This document shows, piece after piece, positions 9,326 through 19,832 of a stretch of 64,000 nt of DNA (the first letter of the stretch is position 1; each line of letters begins with the position of its first letter). The DNA comes from Hormiphora californensis. Its lineage: Eukaryota; Ctenophora; Tentaculata; Cydippida; Pleurobrachiidae. Made by a program: the position numbers and the translations under genes. The DNA lies in contig CM035354.1 in assembly GCA_020137815.1 (NCBI GenBank), forward strand, positions 7,187,987 to 7,251,986, read 5' to 3'. The notes under the pieces are model-generated. The model did no database searches, was not told the origin of the DNA, and was given only the letters and a program-made list of their open reading frames with translations.

Positions 9326-11650
9326 ATAGATAAGAAGCTACATCTCACCGAGGATCAGCGGCAGAGTCTGAGGGATCTTGCTCGAAGCCACGCGGATATC
9401 TTCGCCCTGAGTAGGTCCGAATTGGGAAGAACAGATTTGGTTGAACACCTGATTCCCTTGACTACCGATAAACCAGTCCAAGCCCCGTATCGACGTGTAC
9501 CATTGCATCTACGAGCTGAGAGCATCCGCGAGCTTGAGGACCTGTTGGCGGTGGGAATCTTGGAGCACAGTGAGTCTAATTATAACACCCCTGTCTTGAT
9601 TATTAAGCGAAATGATAAATTGCGCCTGATTCTGGATTTTCGAGCATTGAACGCTGTGACAGAAAGGTCGCTGTGTACTGTCCCTGCACTGAACACCATT
9701 ACAGCTGGGTGTTCCGGAGCCAAGTTCTTCAGTAATCTCGATTTAAAGGACGGGTACTTCCAGATTCCGCTGAAAAAGGAGCACAAGAGATTTACTGCTT
9801 TCTGTGTCCCCGGTATCGGCTACTTCCAATTTACTGTCATGCCATTAGGTCTGTCAGGGGCCCCGGGAACATTCCAGAATTTGCTGGACCGATTATTGGC
9901 TGGAGTCCCACCGGAGGTAGGATCTGCGTTTATTGATGATATCCTGTCCCCGGCACGGTCTTTTGAAGATTCAGTTGGGCACTTGAAGGTTATCTTCGGT
10001 AGACTGAAGTTGGCTAAACTGAGACTAAGTCCCAAGAAGTGTAACCTAGCTGGAGAGCGCCTGAAGTATTGTGGGGTTTTCCTGTCTGCTGCAGGAATAG
10101 AGGCCGATGCAGAGAAGATTACGGCCGTGAAGGACATGCCCCTACCTCGATCGATCAAAGATGTCCGCTGCTTGCTAGGTTCGTACTCGTGGTTCCGACA
10201 ACACATCCCTCATTTTGCCGAGTTAGCTAAGGGGTTGACTGATTGTTTGAAAGGAGAAAGGTTCTTGCTCACTCCCCCTGCGTTAGATAGTATCACCAAT
10301 CTTAACAAGGCGTTGTGCGAGCCTCCCATTCTGACCTTTCCGGATGCTCACAAGGCCATGGTGATGTACTGCGATGCTAGTGAGGTGGGAATTGGAGGTG
10401 CTTTGGGTCATTTGCTGGATGATGGTTTCCATGTCATTTCGTACAGTTCTCGAGTTTTAAACCCCACGGAGCAAAGGTGGGCCTCGTTCAAACGGGAACT
10501 ATTTGCCGTCTGGTACCATGTCACCCAAAGGTGGAGGTACTACCTCATTGGAGCCAAATTTGAGTGTCACACGGATATGAAAGCTATCACTGAGCAGGGG
10601 TTTATGAAGCACTGCAACCAGTCTATTATTCTCCGGTGGCTAATGGACCTGGCTTCCTACGAGTTCGATCTGGTGTTTACAGCGGGTAAGGACATGCAAT
10701 TGCCCGATTGTCTCTCTAGATTGCCCGTGAACTCCGAAGAATTGTTCCCTTGGTGGACTGGTGAGACCCTCCAGAAATCGAGCATGCGAATAGCTACAAT
10801 GCAGACTGAGCAAGGGGCACCCTTACCTCGCAAGGCAGGACACACCACTCAGCTCGTGCCCCTATTGAAGGAAGGGTCATTTGAGAATCCCATACCGGCC
10901 GCCCGCAGCGAGGAAATGAAGAAATCCCAGGAAGAAGATCCCAGTTTAAAGGTGGTGTTCGAATGGTTGAGAGAGGGCAAGCGTCCGGATTCATCTGAAG
11001 GAATGAGCGCCGATTTACAGTGGGCGTGGCGGTATTTCGAGCACTTGGGAATAAGTGAGCACGGTTTGTTGTACTATCGTTATCATCTCGTGCAAGCTGA
11101 CAAGTTCAAAGCCCTGATAGTGGTTCCTGCCGCCTGTAGGAACGAAGTGCTGCGTGCCAATCATGATCTCCCCTCGTCTGGTCATCTGGGGCCACGAAAG
11201 ACCCTGTTGCGAATTCGAGATAAGTTCTATTTCCGGGGACTGACCGATGCTGTGAAAGCATTCTGTGTCACGTGTGCACAGTGTTTCGTGCACAATGAGC
11301 CGTATAGGAAGAATGCAGCCGCCCCGTTGAAGATGTTTCGTTCCTCAAGACCCAATCAATATGTTGCCATAGACTTGGTGGGGCCAGTCAAAGGAGCAGG
11401 CCATTACAAATGGATTCTCACAATGGTGTGCAAGTTCACTCGTTTCGTGCAAGCAGTCCCTCTGACCAATGCTACCTCCGAGAAGATAGCGGCCGCCCTA
11501 ACTGAGAAGTGGATATTCCTATATGGCTGCCCTGAAGCTGTGTTATCTGATCGTGGAGCCAATCTGACCACCGCTCATGTGATTCAGGAGGTTTACAAGG
11601 TTATGGGTCTGAAGAAAGCTGCAGACAACGGCGTATCATCCCAAAGGTAA
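9326..11650 (+). CDS. pol: Gypsy reverse transcriptase, RNase H and integrase (C-terminally broken)
   Basis: An uninterrupted frame of about 774 codons. The reverse transcriptase shows LRLILDFRALN, FSNLDLKDGYFQI, a VMPLGLSGAPGTFQ word and the catalytic FIDD box. The RNase H segment starts near VMYCDASEVGIGGAL (about 10360). The integrase has an HHCC zinc region (HDLPSSGH through CVTCAQC, about 11160-11290) followed by the catalytic core with AIDLVGPV and LSDRGANL supplying two of the three acidic residues. The frame stops at TAA (11648-11650) just before the third, Glu-bearing motif. Homology resumes in another frame (a TAYHPKGNG-type word near 11630-11660). The order RT-RH-IN is typical of Ty3/Gypsy. 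I count this copy as inactivated by the late frameshift. Confidence 0.9.
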   Translation: MDKKLHLTEDQRQSLRDLARSHADIFALSRSELGRTDLVEHLIPLTTDKPVQAPYRRVPLHLRAESIRELEDLLAVGILEHSESNYNTPVLIIKRNDKLRLILDFRALNAVTERSLCTVPALNTITAGCSGAKFFSNLDLKDGYFQIPLKKEHKRFTAFCVPGIGYFQFTVMPLGLSGAPGTFQNLLDRLLAGVPPEVGSAFIDDILSPARSFEDSVGHLKVIFGRLKLAKLRLSPKKCNLAGERLKYCGVFLSAAGIEADAEKITAVKDMPLPRSIKDVRCLLGSYSWFRQHIPHFAELAKGLTDCLKGERFLLTPPALDSITNLNKALCEPPILTFPDAHKAMVMYCDASEVGIGGALGHLLDDGFHVISYSSRVLNPTEQRWASFKRELFAVWYHVTQRWRYYLIGAKFECHTDMKAITEQGFMKHCNQSIILRWLMDLASYEFDLVFTAGKDMQLPDCLSRLPVNSEELFPWWTGETLQKSSMRIATMQTEQGAPLPRKAGHTTQLVPLLKEGSFENPIPAARSEEMKKSQEEDPSLKVVFEWLREGKRPDSSEGMSADLQWAWRYFEHLGISEHGLLYYRYHLVQADKFKALIVVPAACRNEVLRANHDLPSSGHLGPRKTLLRIRDKFYFRGLTDAVKAFCVTCAQCFVHNEPYRKNAAAPLKMFRSSRPNQYVAIDLVGPVKGAGHYKWILTMVCKFTRFVQAVPLTNATSEKIAAALTEKWIFLYGCPEAVLSDRGANLTTAHVIQEVYKVMGLKKAADNGVSSQR

Positions 11651-12640
11651 CGGACAATGTGAGAGTTATAACAAGCACCTAGGTCATTGTCCTACGGAAG
11701 TTAGTCAATTCAGCCCCCCGAGAGTGGTATAAGAGTGTAGCTGCTGCGGTATTCGCGTTGAACAATTCTGTGTGCGCTAGTACCGGATATTCTCCCTCGT
11801 TTCTGTGGTTCGGTCGTAGCTTGAGATTACCCAGTGATCTAATGTTGGGAACCTACTACCACTTCATACTACGCTACTGCCGCTCATCTAGCCAGCACCC
11901 TAGTACCTGAAGATGGAAGAGGTCTTCGACTGATGTGAGAGAGGCTAATGCTCGAACCTTGGATGCGCCACAAAGCTGCTCACGACCGCAGGAAAGGGTT
12001 TCATTGGACATACAAGGTGGGTGATCGCGTGTTAGGTGTTGCGTCCCCTTGCCCCTTCGATAAAGCAGCACAGAAAGTTCAAATCTGGCTTCACTGGACC
12101 CTGGGTCATTACTCGCGTTCTGTCTGATTGGACGTTTGTGGTAAGAAGAGAAGGATCTACCAACAAGGAGCAAGTCATTCACTTCGACTCAATGCGTCCT
12201 GCTATCCAGTGAGCTGAGAGGGAGAGTGATATTGCACAATGACGCCTTTGATCATGAGTTACTCGACCCGCAAGTAGCCCTGCCAGCCCCAGAGAATCCA
12301 CGAGCCCAGCCCCAGAATCGAGCAGATAAAAGACAAGAGCAGGAAGAGGAGGATGACCTGGCACAGGCTTTGTTGATGATGTATCGAGAGGAAGAGGAGG
12401 TTAAAGAACAGGATATTAACCTGTTGAGCGGTACCTGTGACACTGCCCTCCCCCGTATTGACGAGGTACCTGAGGAGGTGGCCGGAGGATCCAATAGTCC
12501 CCAATGATGAAGATGTATCGGAACCAGAAGAGGAACTACCAAGAGCGGACACTCCGATAGCCTGCTCCACAGCAGCGGTACAATTTCCGGCCCAGACCGC
12601 ACCGAAGTTAGAAAGGAAGACTTGAACTTGATGGTGAACG
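11651..12640 (+). pseudogene. Broken integrase C-terminus and pol tail
   Basis: Integrase-like coding continues in shifted frames (for example an NGQCESYNKH word just after 11650, and PRPHR-type basic words near 12590). It is interrupted repeatedly by stops and frame changes. An acidic open stretch at 12226-12507 (rich in Glu, with ALLMMYREEEE) is part of this tail. No env-like gene with signal peptide or transmembrane segment is visible. Confidence 0.55.
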
Positions 12641-14604
12641 AGGGCTGTTGTTGTCTGAAGTACCCCAGTCAATCAACTGCAGAGGATTGAATTGGGGAAC
12701 CAAGCCCCTAGCAAGGACGATTTGGAAGTTTGTATGGAGGTATTCCTTGCTACCGAGAGTACTTGGAGAGACCGTGTAGACAAAACCGGTAAACGAGCTC
12801 GGATTCGGGGTGAAACACTCTCACCAGCAGTACATGCCGAATGAGATTGATTTCGGAGACTGCCCACTACCTTGGCACCTGGAGGAACACAAGACTTGCC
12901 GGATGTTGCCAGTTCTGCATGCTGAGACGGGCATGTGCCCTTGAAGAATGTTGGAACTTGGACCGGACGCCTACCTCAATACAGATGTGCCCTTGGAAGC
13001 CCTGTTCCTGATGAACCCAGTGGGCATGTGCCCAGGGGAATAGGATTCCAAGTGGAAGTTGTGACAGTAATCTCCTCGCCAGATGGACAACCCGGATTCA
13101 CCATTAAGATAAGTCAAGCCTGATGTGTACCAAATTGTACAAACAATGAACTGTAACTCCTGAAAGGAGGCATTAGCATTTTATGGAAAATATGAACCGG
13201 TGTGTGTAATAGAAAACGTGAAAATGGGATGTGTGAAGTAGTGCATGACGCGGATGTATTCTCTTATGTGTATCTGATTTACTTCACACTATCTTTTCCC
13301 CAACCAAATTGCTGTAGTCGTTACCAACCCCTACCTGTCCCCAACATTCCAAAAACCTTTTCTTTACCGTTAAAATATAGCCTCTACATGTCACCACTTT
13401 TCTGTGTAAAATATTGCGGGAAAACTATTCTTTGTTTTGGGACATATGAAACCTTGCAACGAACCGTGCTTCTCCTCATTAGGCGAGGTGAAGTGTCACC
13501 TGGGTGTTGAGTAGCGAGAGGAGAGTTGAGTGGTCTCTGCGTCTCCTAAGTAGTGTTACAAAGTAGACAAGTCGTTATAGTTCACTTCCCTTATTGTCGT
13601 TGTACCGTGCGGTCTAAATGTGATTGTGCTGTTTGACCATTGGTGTTACTAATACAAAGAATGTTTGAATAGCAAGTAGTAGTAGTACTGTGCTGTAGTG
13701 GCCACTGGCCTAATATTATTCGGGACATATTCACCCTCAGAAGGCGCCCTAGCCATAAGGCTCCCTATGTCCCACCCCCTGCTTGAGAGATATTGTGTTG
13801 AAAGACATGATTATGTAGTTGAGAAAACCGTAGAATTATTGTTTAACGTATTATTTTAGATTATATTTTAGTCTATCTTCTTTTCTTTTTCTAGAGTATT
13901 CGAGCTCCTTAGAATTATTGTTAAATTTATTACTTTAGATTATCTTTTATCTTGTTTTTGGTTCCTTAAAATGTTTATAACTACTAATTAAATGTATTAT
14001 TCTAGGTTATCTTTTAGTTAATTTTCTTTATTCTTAGACTATTCTTAAATCCCTAAAGCTCCTTAGAATTATTGTTTATAATTAAAAGTATCATTCTAGA
14101 TTACATTTTAGTTTATTTTTTTTTTTTTCTTCGACTTCTTAGAGATTATTTTCTGCCCCTTCATCATTATTTTATTTATCTATAATCTGTGACGAGTGTG
14201 GGTGTGTTGTTGCGGTTTTCCACGGGCATGTGCCCTGGGGATCGCGATAACACACTCATACCACCCTGTGTGTGCCTATCTCTGTGTGTAATTTTATAAT
14301 CTGAAGTGGGGTGGTAATATGAGAGTGGTGCAGTGGTGGGTTGCAGGGATGTCGCTTTGCATGTGCGACTCTGACATCTCGGCAGCCAGCCACTGTAGCC
14401 TATTGGGTGACCCGTTCGGTGTGGGTTTCTCACGGGCATGTGCCCTGGGATGCCACCATCAAGCGGGTACCCCACAGTGTGGCTATATATTACCAGAGTA
14501 CCTGTGTTCATTTGCTTTAAATTTTCAGTTTATCCCCCCGTTAATCAGACTATTTTATTACCTCGGAGTAAGGGTTCTCTTGTTGCTCTCCAGGGGAGGG
14601 TGAA
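12641..14604 (+). other. Long 3' untranslated region of the Gypsy element
   Basis: There is no convincing coding region. Four copies of the 12-mer GGGCATGTGCCC lie at 12929, 13022, 14224 and 14434. An AT-rich block (13820-14130) is built of about four degenerate units of roughly 75-90 bp containing 'ccttagaattattgtt...ttattttagattat'. The polypurine tract closes the region at 14592-14604. Confidence 0.7.
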
Positions 14605-15373
14605 TGTAGAGTATGCAAGAGCCCCCTTATTGTCTACATATATGTCTCTGTTATCTCCCTGTTATGTCCCTGTTATGACCCTGTCACTGTCTCTGTCACT
14701 GTCTCTGCATTGTTGGTATCTGTTTGACTGGTGGCTTGTTTTCACAGCAAGAAGCCACCCAACGTAGTAGCAATAGTTCAGATGTCATGTCCTGTAAATG
14801 TTCACCAGTCGAGACTAGAGAACTGGATTGTTTGTGCTTGTGAGTTAGGTAACCAGTTACTGTTGGTTTACGGAGACGCAGAGACGAGTGGTAGTACCGG
14901 GTCCGAGATAGGGAAAATGAGCGAGTCTAGCCTGCCAGGTGTTAACAGTTAGCGATAGCTGTCGCCACGGCAGAGCCGGAAAACTTCGGACCTGGTGAAG
15001 CACGGTTCCGAGCTTGGTAGACTAGCCAGTCACGTGATCTGTAGTAAATGAATCTTTAGGAGTATTTAAGGAACGAGAGAATGAGTGACAAGCGTCCCCG
15101 ACCTTAGTTTCATCTGTGTTAGTGTTGTGTCCCAATTTTCGTACTTTGACGTTCATACCGTGGTGAACCGTTTGTTTTATTTTGCCTTCGATCTCAAAGA
15201 CTTCACCCACCCCGTGTCATTCTTTCCCCTGGTTGTTTCACGTGCATGTGCACTGAGATAGCCAACTGGTCACGTAGAACCCTCAAACTCGCCCAGCCCA
15301 CGAACCCCCAATCAGAGCTCCTAACAGGGCTACCCCATCTCGCACTAGCACCTTTAGACTAACAGGAAGCTCA
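14605..15373 (+). repeat. 3' LTR of the Gypsy element
   Basis: Direct repeat of 5774-6556, nearly identical apart from a 13-bp deletion and scattered substitutions. It is followed at once by the target duplication CAAAA (15374-15378). Confidence 0.95.
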
Positions 15374-15378
15374 CAAAA

Positions 15379-17504
15379 AGAGATAACTACTCCTTTAGAA
15401 AAGAAGAGATGGAGAAGGGAGTAATGACCATTAACTGACTAGGAACATGCGAGGAGAGAAAGAGGGAATTTGGTCAGAGAGAGAGAGATGGAAAACACAA
15501 TGAACACGTGCAGTTCTGCGCTAAAATATTGGTGGGTACAATAGGGCCCCCGAGTCGAGTGGGTAGAGCTGGGTAGAATATTTAAAGCATAAGATCCGTC
15601 AATGAGAGAGAGCTTTCAGGATAGGAGGGGAAGATATAATAGTCATGCTATGAGCGGATATAATATATAATGCATATTAACTGTTATAGCATTAAAAAGG
15701 TCTGAGTCAAAACATAAATGCGTTTGGTGTATCAGATTTCCTTCAAATTTTCCTTTTTCTCTCAAAGTTGCAACACCCTGAACAAATATTCTCATGAGGA
15801 TGTTCTCCTTTACATCTGTAAAGGGTGTCGAGCAAGGCAAATATATTCTCATGAGGCCTCATCAAGATCCTCAATCACTGATACTATCGAGAGATACATA
15901 TCAAGCATATTTGACATCTTCTTCAACCTTCTACAGCTGTGTCTGATTAATAGATACTATAGCAAGAATGATATAGTTCATACCATATTTGGTAGTAACG
16001 CTGTACTGTACCAAGATGACCAGAGAATATCAGAAAGATAGTATCGATTCGTTTCTAAGATGAAGTTTACTACAGCTGTAACAGTAGGAAACGTTTACTT
16101 AGTAGTTAGTAACTTAACAAAACTGTTACATCTCCTGTCCTCCCTATTCTGCGGGTTTAGGGAGAGTGAGAGATGCAGGGATCGAGAAAGAAAGTGATAG
16201 AGGGAAGGATAGAGAGCTAAAAAAAGAAAGAGAGAGAGAGATAAAGAGAGAGAGAGGGAAGAAGAATAAATGTGAGAATTTAACATATATTATGACGCTA
16301 CATAACAGTAGATGACAGCTCACAAACCTGCCAACTTAATAACTCCTTCTGAAGCACACGTCATCGCCATGGCAACCGACTTTGTGTAAGGTGTCACCAT
16401 AGTGTTACCCAAGAAAATCAGCAAAGAGTTGTTTTATTCAAACAAGGGGGCGAGGAGAGATGGAACTTGAACAGAGGTTGCTAATGGTTGGTAATGGTAC
16501 TATATGGTAGTATAAAGCAAGGATAGGTTAGATCAAGGAAAGCAACTAGCACATGCACAATATACAATGGCTACTACTTCAGACTACACGCGACATGTGT
16601 ACATTTTACCGTATGTATTCAGTTCACATGAGACAGGGTGGACAATTATTGGCTGCTCATCAGTTACAACTTCTTCTTTTTAAAATTCGTATGAGGCCAT
16701 ATTGATTACACAGGGAACACATAATAACATAGCAAGACTGTGCACAGTTATTATTATCATGATTATGTGTCACAGCTTTGAGGATATACGTCATCCAGGG
16801 GGGATTCGAGAAATATAGAGGCTTTTAGAGCTTCACCAGCTCAGGAAGTGTTCTCTTTGAGAAATGACGTGCTGAAAATTGATCTACCTAGAGTTTTGCA
16901 TGCACAGTAACTATACCGCATACCAAAACTTGGTTGTCAGGGTAACGAACTAATGATCTCGTGAGCGGGGTCAGATGTGGCGGATGGAAATGATAATGTT
17001 GTTTTCCTGTTCAATTTCAAAATTCGACAAACCACCAACGTAAACTGTCAGAGGCCAGAGCATTGACCTGAAGGAGCGTGTGAGAACTGTCATGGTCAGA
17101 GCATTGACCTGACAGACTGCAAAAGAACAACAGGTGGCCTTCACTCATTTAGGGACTGTATTATCGGTGCTAGTATCATTCACTTAGTGGTTGGCCCCCG
17201 TGCGTAGGGGTTCACGCCCATGGCAACCGCTCTTATCAAATCAAATCAGAGACTGCTGGCTGGGGAGGTTTAATTTTCAAACACTAAATAGCTTTTTGTT
17301 AGGCCTCTCTTATTCGACATCTTGAAAATGGTCATTTGCATTCTATAGGGAGCAATGAGATGAAATAGCCTACACCACAAATGCATCATCAGGAAATCTT
17401 ACAGCTCGATATACAACATATAATGGGCTCTGTTATAATAACGCTACACTGCAGCTGCAGTAATTGTACAATGTACATGTAAATTGTAAGGGCCATTATA
17501 TGTA
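15379..17504. other. Intron or intergenic sequence without recognised genes
   Basis: Contains scattered GA-rich tracts (15476-15492, 16200-16262). No exon with coherent splice signals was found. It resumes the host sequence right of the Gypsy insertion. Confidence 0.5.
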
Positions 17505-17533
17505 CTAGTAGGCCCGTTCGCCCTACGGGCGAA
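17505..17533 (-). mobile_element. Helitron-like 3' terminus
   Basis: Read on the minus strand, a perfect hairpin TTCGCCC-GTA-GGGCGAA (17517-17533) is followed, ten bases after its GGGCG core, by CTAG (17505-17508). The next base is T. This is the textbook Helitron 3' end (short hairpin 10-12 nt before CTRR, insertion between A and T). The matching 5' TC end was not located, so the element's extent is unknown. Confidence 0.5.
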
Positions 17534-17555
17534 TTTCGGGGAAATGGTAGCTTGA

Positions 17556-17984
17556 TTAGGGAACCCTGACATCACCTCCACCATCCATTCCTACCCTATC
17601 TCTCACTTTCTCCCTACCCATGTTGTTGTACGCTCTGGGCTTCCTGACAATGTCAAGGTGCGAATTTAAGAGATCAATGTGCTCCAGAAACTCATCTCGT
17701 GAAAACTTGGCCACTATGTAGCCGATTCGGAGATTTCTATATTCGACTGGAGTAATCACCCTTGGGCGACGCTGGGTAAAGCTATCCGTAGTCGTTGATT
17801 GGCTCGCTTGAACACGTTGGCGTAATCTGTCATATTCTCTAGCCTGCTCCCTGACAGCAGCAGATCTTCTGGACCTATATAACCGTTGCCGAATAGCGCT
17901 TGGGGTGGAAGAGCAAGACATCAGGACAAAAGTAAAAGAATGCACGTGCAGAATTGAATTGGCCCTTGGTACCCAAAGCTGCAA
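17556..17984 (-). CDS. Hypothetical protein, 142 aa, next to a Helitron-like end
   Basis: An intact open frame on the minus strand. It has a basic, helix-prone stretch (AIRQRLYRSRRSAAVREQAR) followed by a Ser/Thr linker and a C-terminal part with VEYRNLRIGYIVAKFSRDEF. I do not recognise the family. Because it lies directly upstream of a Helitron-like 3' end on the same strand, it may be a remnant of transposon or captured host coding sequence. No splice signals suggest that it belongs to a host gene. Its ATG at 17982-17984 is simply the first in frame. Confidence 0.35.
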   Translation of the reverse strand: MQLWVPRANSILHVHSFTFVLMSCSSTPSAIRQRLYRSRRSAAVREQAREYDRLRQRVQASQSTTTDSFTQRRPRVITPVEYRNLRIGYIVAKFSRDEFLEHIDLLNSHLDIVRKPRAYNNMGREKVRDRVGMDGGGDVRVP

Positions 17985-18132
17985 CTGGGAGTGAGGTTTC
18001 TAAGTTGCTCTAATAATTGCACGTGCAAGTGTAGTTGCTAGGTGATGTAGCACTGACAATTTGAATAGTAAGTAGTATGATTGTACTAATGCCACAGTTA
18101 GGGGGATGTAGTGGGAGACCCGGCCGTCCTGG
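17985..18132. other. Short spacer before the large inverted repeat
   Basis: No feature is seen. The 5' end of the Helitron-like element may lie here but could not be fixed. Confidence 0.4.
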
Positions 18133-19444
18133 TTAAGGGTACACCTGGCGTTTTTCATCATCGAGTGCCCAACCAAATGACTTCACCAGGGTTTAGTTCA
18201 TACAAAATTGACCTCAAATATGCAATTTTAGCCCTAAAGTCGAATTCATATTTTTGCTACAGCCTATTTTCAAAGTGGCGTTTTTTCAATTTTTGTCGGA
18301 ATTTTTAACCTCAGGACCACTTTTTTTGAGATAGAAACATTAAATTCTTGGAATTTGAAGAGAATATAAAGGTGAATAAGCCCAAAGAAGGATTTTTGAA
18401 ATGGAGCTTATTTCTGGCCATGAGAACGGTTTACTTTTTTGTTTCTTTGACACGCTGGCTGAGAATGTTCCCATGCTTCATTAGAGATGAAAATCTGGAA
18501 ATAGTTGCTCAAAACGATTATCTATGTGGCCCAAAAATTTTGGAACTTTCCCGCCAAAGATGTGGTATACAGAGCTTGTTTTGTGAAACCCGTCTTTTTG
18601 AAAAAGAGGGAAATTCCCTGTATCTCAAAAACGGATGATCGTAGAGACCTGCGACCAAGCTTAATCGATTCAGAAGGTCCGATTTTGGGGGGGTCTTCTG
18701 AGAGACATTTTGCTCCTACTCCAACCGTTTTTGCTGTAATTGCAAAAAACCAATTCTATGAAAAGGGGGAACAACTCTATTCCAGTAGCCTGCTTCGGGC
18801 TGATTTCCCCCTTACTTGCTGATACCTTTTTCGCAATTACAGCAAAAACGGTTGGAGTAGGAGCAAAATGTCTCTCAGAAGACCCCCCCAAAATCGGACC
18901 TTCCGAATCGATTAAGCTTGGTCGCAGGTCTCTACGATCATTCGTTTTTGAGATACAGGGAATTTCCCTCTTTTTCAAAAAGACGGGTTTCACAAAACAA
19001 GCTCTATACACCACATCTTTGGCGGGAAAGTTCCAAAATTTTTGGGCCACATAGATAATCGTTTTGAGCAACTATTTCCAGATTTTCATCTCTAATGAAG
19101 CATGGGAACATTCTCAGCCAGCGTGTCAAAGAAGCAAAAAAGTAAACCGTTCTCATGGCCAGAAATAAGCTCCATTTCAAAAATCCTTCTTTGGGCTTAT
19201 TCACCTTTATATTCTCTTCAAATTCCAAGAATTTAATGTTTCTATCTCAAAAAAAGTGGTCCTGAGGTTAAAAATTCCGACAAAAATTGAAAAAAACGCC
19301 ACTTTGAAAATAGGCTGTAGCAAAAATATGAATTCGACTTTAGGGCTAAAATTGCATATTTGAGGTCCATTTTGTATGAACTAAACCCTGGTGAAGTCAT
19401 TTGGTTGGGCACTCGATGATGAAAAATGCCAGGTGTACCCTTAA
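18133..19444. mobile_element. Fold-back element with two 617-bp inverted arms
   Basis: Left arm 18133-18749 and right arm 18829-19444 are almost perfect reverse complements (I saw only a few mismatches), separated by an 80-bp spacer. The ends read TTAAGGGTACACC and GGTGTACCCTTAA, so a TTAA target or terminus is possible. Mirror-image open frames of 70-100 codons occur in each arm, but none resembles a transposase, so I treat them as incidental. The whole is a snap-back (fold-back or MITE-type) structure. A transcript would form a 0.6-kb RNA duplex. Confidence 0.9.
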
Positions 19445-19654
19445 ATATGACATTGTGCCAAAGAGAAAAGACTCAGAGAGAAAGAGTTACAACTGTGAGC
19501 AATCAGCATGAACTGATAATTTAATTATCTTTATAATTCATTAATTTAATTATCTTGTTAGCAAAAGATTACAACAAAAAACTATTTCAAATAAGTTTTA
19601 GTTTTATACGGACCGGAACCAACTTAGATCTCTTGTTTCTCCCTCGGAGCAGTA

Positions 19655-19753
19655 GAGTTTGACTAGTTTCACTTTCACTATGAAGGAGAGTTTGAATAGT
19701 TTCACTTTCACTATCGGGGAAAGTCTGACTAGTTTCACTTTCACTTTTAAGGA
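19655..19753. repeat. 33-bp tandem repeat, three copies
   Basis: Units begin at about 19655, 19688 and 19721 and share TAGTTTCACTTTCACT. Confidence 0.85.
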
Positions 19754-19754
19754 C

Positions 19755-19832
19755 AAATTTCAAAAAGGGGTCTCGAACCAGACACCTCAAGCTTGTCAAG
19801 CAAATGTTAGTCTACTGCGCTACTGCGACTCT
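19755..19832 (-). ncRNA. tRNA-like pol III unit (SINE head or degenerate tRNA)
   Basis: On the minus strand a box A-like TAGCGCAGTAG is followed, at tRNA spacing, by a box B-like GGTTCGAGACC and then directly by TTTTT, a pol III terminator. The acceptor and T stems do not pair well, so this is not a functional tRNA gene. It looks like a tRNA-derived SINE head or tRNA pseudogene. Confidence 0.4.

Larger units (their letters stand above)
5774..15373 (+). mobile_element. Ty3/Gypsy LTR retrotransposon, full length but decayed
   Basis: The element has two long terminal repeats (783 and 769 bp) that begin TGTAGAG and end AGCTCA. It is flanked by an exact 5-bp target duplication CAAAA at 5769-5773 and 15374-15378. 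A candidate primer-binding site starting TGGCGACCCC follows the left LTR at 6561, and a purine-rich tract AGGGGAGGGTGAA (14592-14604) precedes the right LTR. The internal order gag, protease, reverse transcriptase, RNase H, integrase defines Ty3/Gypsy. The protease region and the end of the integrase are broken by several frame changes, so this copy is probably inactive. It sits in the sense orientation in a SHANK intron. The LTRs differ by a 13-bp indel and a handful of substitutions, which suggests a fairly recent insertion. Confidence 0.95.

Noticed and set aside
12226-12507. Acidic frame after the integrase, considered as an env-like gene
   Set aside because: No signal peptide, transmembrane segment or glycoprotein pattern; it fits a decayed pol tail.
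18348-19228. Mirror-image open frames of 70-130 codons on both strands of the 18-kb fold-back
   Set aside because: They arise because the arms are inverted copies; no domain, no transposase motif and no splice context.
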